A stretch of 19,155 bases of DNA, from positions 1 to 19,155 of the forward strand of contig NZ_NKFL01000001.1 of assembly GCF_002223055.1 (NCBI RefSeq). The letters are read 5' to 3'. The position numbers were made by a program, and so were the translations under genes. Each line of letters begins with the position of its first letter. Positions within the stretch are counted from its first letter, which is position 1. Under the pieces are notes generated by a model that was not told the DNA's origin, did not search any database, and saw only the letters and a list, made by a program, of their open reading frames with translations. Below, in pieces: positions 18,471-19,155 of this stretch. Origin of the DNA: Burkholderia sp. HI2500. Lineage in GTDB: Bacteria > Pseudomonadota > Gammaproteobacteria > Burkholderiales > Burkholderiaceae.

Positions 18471-18796
18471 ACGCCAATAGTAAATCACGTCCCAAGAAGC
18501 TCAAACAGTATCCCGAGGTTGAGCTGACCCTCGGCAACAAGCCTGACCTTCCCCAAGAAGGCCAACCGTACATGCCATGGATGCGCGCCATCGACGCGCA
18601 TTTCGAGATGTTCGGATTCAAGCCGGGTGATCGCGTCTATCTTCGGTTCAGCTTTGCTTCCCGAAGGGTCATCATCACGCCCGACTACTGCGCGCTGAAC
18701 TGGCGAGAGCAGCCCTATGGTGCAGCTGCCCAAGAAGAGGATAGGGAAGAGGAATACGCGGCGCTGGCCGCTTTGCGCAGCTCTACTGCCTGGTGA
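18464..18796 (+). CDS. SymE-family toxin-like protein
   Basis: The product is 110 residues with a short basic N-terminus (RPKKLKQYP, 9-17). A SymE/AbrB-like core follows, PWMRAIDAHFEMFGFKPGDRV (about 38-58) and YLRFSFASRRVIITPD (59-74), and the tail is acidic. SymE of E. coli is an SOS-induced toxin with an AbrB fold that damages or condenses nucleic acid and is held down by the SymR antisense RNA. Homologues are often found beside restriction-modification loci. The start is well supported: AGGAG at 18452-18456 is seven bases before the ATG. It diverges from the WYL-led operon. The core matches the family pattern of bulky residue, GF, xxGxxV and a VIIT strand, but the tail is longer than I expect. 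An AbrB-like regulator is the alternative. Confidence 0.65.
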   Translation: MANANSKSRPKKLKQYPEVELTLGNKPDLPQEGQPYMPWMRAIDAHFEMFGFKPGDRVYLRFSFASRRVIITPDYCALNWREQPYGAAAQEEDREEEYAALAALRSSTAW

Positions 18797-18997
18797 TGGC
18801 TCCGCGTGATGCATTTCGGCACACGCGTTGACGCAAATGGACCGCGGTGGGGCTGCAGGTAACTTCAACAACCGTCACAACAGACGAAAAGTTGCGTTCC
18901 GCCCTCTCCAAATCCGACCGCATCGTAAGAGTCAGTGCGTGCAGCACGATAAGCATCCCTGCCGAGTACTCCGCATGCATTTCCGCCGCTCAAATGC
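18797..18997. other. Intergenic region between symE-like gene and the rRNA terminator
   Basis: I see no gene. A perfect 7-base inverted repeat, TGCATTT (18976-18982) and AAATGCA (18992-18998), abuts the terminator. Confidence 0.4.
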
Positions 18998-19027
18998 AAA
19001 AACCCCCGCCTTTCGGGCGGGGGTTTT
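18998..19027. terminator. Bidirectional intrinsic terminator of the rRNA operon
   Basis: AAAACCCCCGCC (18999-19010) and GGCGGGGGTTTT (19016-19027) are a perfect 12-base inverted repeat around a TTTCG loop, giving a U-run on either strand. On the minus strand it ends the 5S/rRNA transcript 12 bases after the mature 5S 3' end. On the + strand it can stop readthrough from the symE-like gene. Confidence 0.92.
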
Positions 19028-19038
19028 CGGCTTAGGGA

Positions 19039-19153
19039 GCCTGACGATTACCTACTTTCACACGGGAATCCGCACTATCATCGGCGTAGAGTCGTTTCAC
19101 GGTCCTGTTCGGGATGGGAAGGGGTGGGACCGACTCGCTATGGTCATCAGGCA
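19039..19153 (-). rRNA. rrf: 5S ribosomal RNA
   Basis: The minus strand reads TGCCTGATGACCATAGCGAG at the 5' end. It continues with CCCATCCCGAACAGG (the conserved loop B/C region) and GTGTGAAAGTAGG, and ends GGTAATCGTCAGGC, which pairs with the 5' end as helix I. Length (about 115 nt) and sequence fit a betaproteobacterial 5S rRNA. It is the last gene of an rRNA operon. Only two bases of the 23S-5S spacer are inside the window, so the 16S, tRNA and 23S genes should lie just beyond the right edge. Confidence 0.97.
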
Positions 19154-19155
19154 AA

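Noticed and set aside
5591..18997. CRISPR array, tRNA, integrase or intact insertion sequence in the island
   Set aside because: No spaced direct repeats, cloverleaf, recombinase motif or terminal inverted repeats were found. The only direct repeat is the two-copy 20-base tandem.

Overview
The window looks like the numbering origin of a Burkholderia-type (betaproteobacterial) main chromosome. It opens exactly at the dnaA start codon and carries dnaA, dnaN and gyrB in the usual order. The G+C-rich codon use, the long Ala/Pro-rich DnaA linker and the 5S rRNA at the far end all fit that group. Assignment to Burkholderia rests on recalled protein and 5S sequence, not on a search.

Region 1 (1-5590) is the conserved replication block: dnaA (initiator), dnaN (sliding clamp) and gyrB (gyrase B), all on the + strand. 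It closes with a strong intrinsic terminator just after gyrB (5559-5590).

Region 2 (about 5591-18997) is an accessory island between the gyrB terminator and the terminator of an rRNA operon. Its G+C content and codon use are visibly unlike region 1. On the left, a broken N-terminal piece of a type I DNA methyltransferase (hsdM remnant) lies immediately before an intact DUF262/HNH (GmrSD-family) gene on the + strand. Convergent to it is a six-gene minus-strand operon, in transcription order: WYL-domain regulator, a 71-residue unknown protein with a CCHCH cluster, a SNF2-like helicase with a degenerate phospholipase-D-like N-terminus, a DUF4391 protein, a type III methyltransferase (Mod) and a type III restriction helicase-nuclease (Res). 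Three junctions are 4-base ATGA overlaps, so the genes are probably co-expressed and translationally coupled. A compound inverted repeat (18069-18118) lies before the WYL gene and is a good candidate for its autoregulatory operator. The operon reads as a type III restriction-modification system extended with a second helicase, DUF4391 and a dedicated regulator. It has no DISARM or BREX signature genes.

On the right of the island, on the + strand, is a SymE-family toxin gene. Just upstream, on the opposite strand, is a long hairpin followed by T7. Its two stem mismatches on the + strand become G-U pairs in minus-strand RNA. With a candidate minus-strand promoter inside the symE-like gene, this predicts an antisense RNA of roughly 80 nt covering the toxin's ribosome binding site and start codon, as SymR does for E. 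coli symE.

Region 3 (19039-19153) is a 5S rRNA gene on the minus strand. It is the last gene of an rRNA operon that continues beyond the right edge and is transcribed towards dnaA.

The most interesting content is the WYL-led operon with its uncharacterised 71-residue member, the predicted SymR-like antisense RNA, and the evidence (hsdM remnant, possible transposase scrap, 20-base tandem duplication) that this site between gyrB and rrn has turned over several defence systems.
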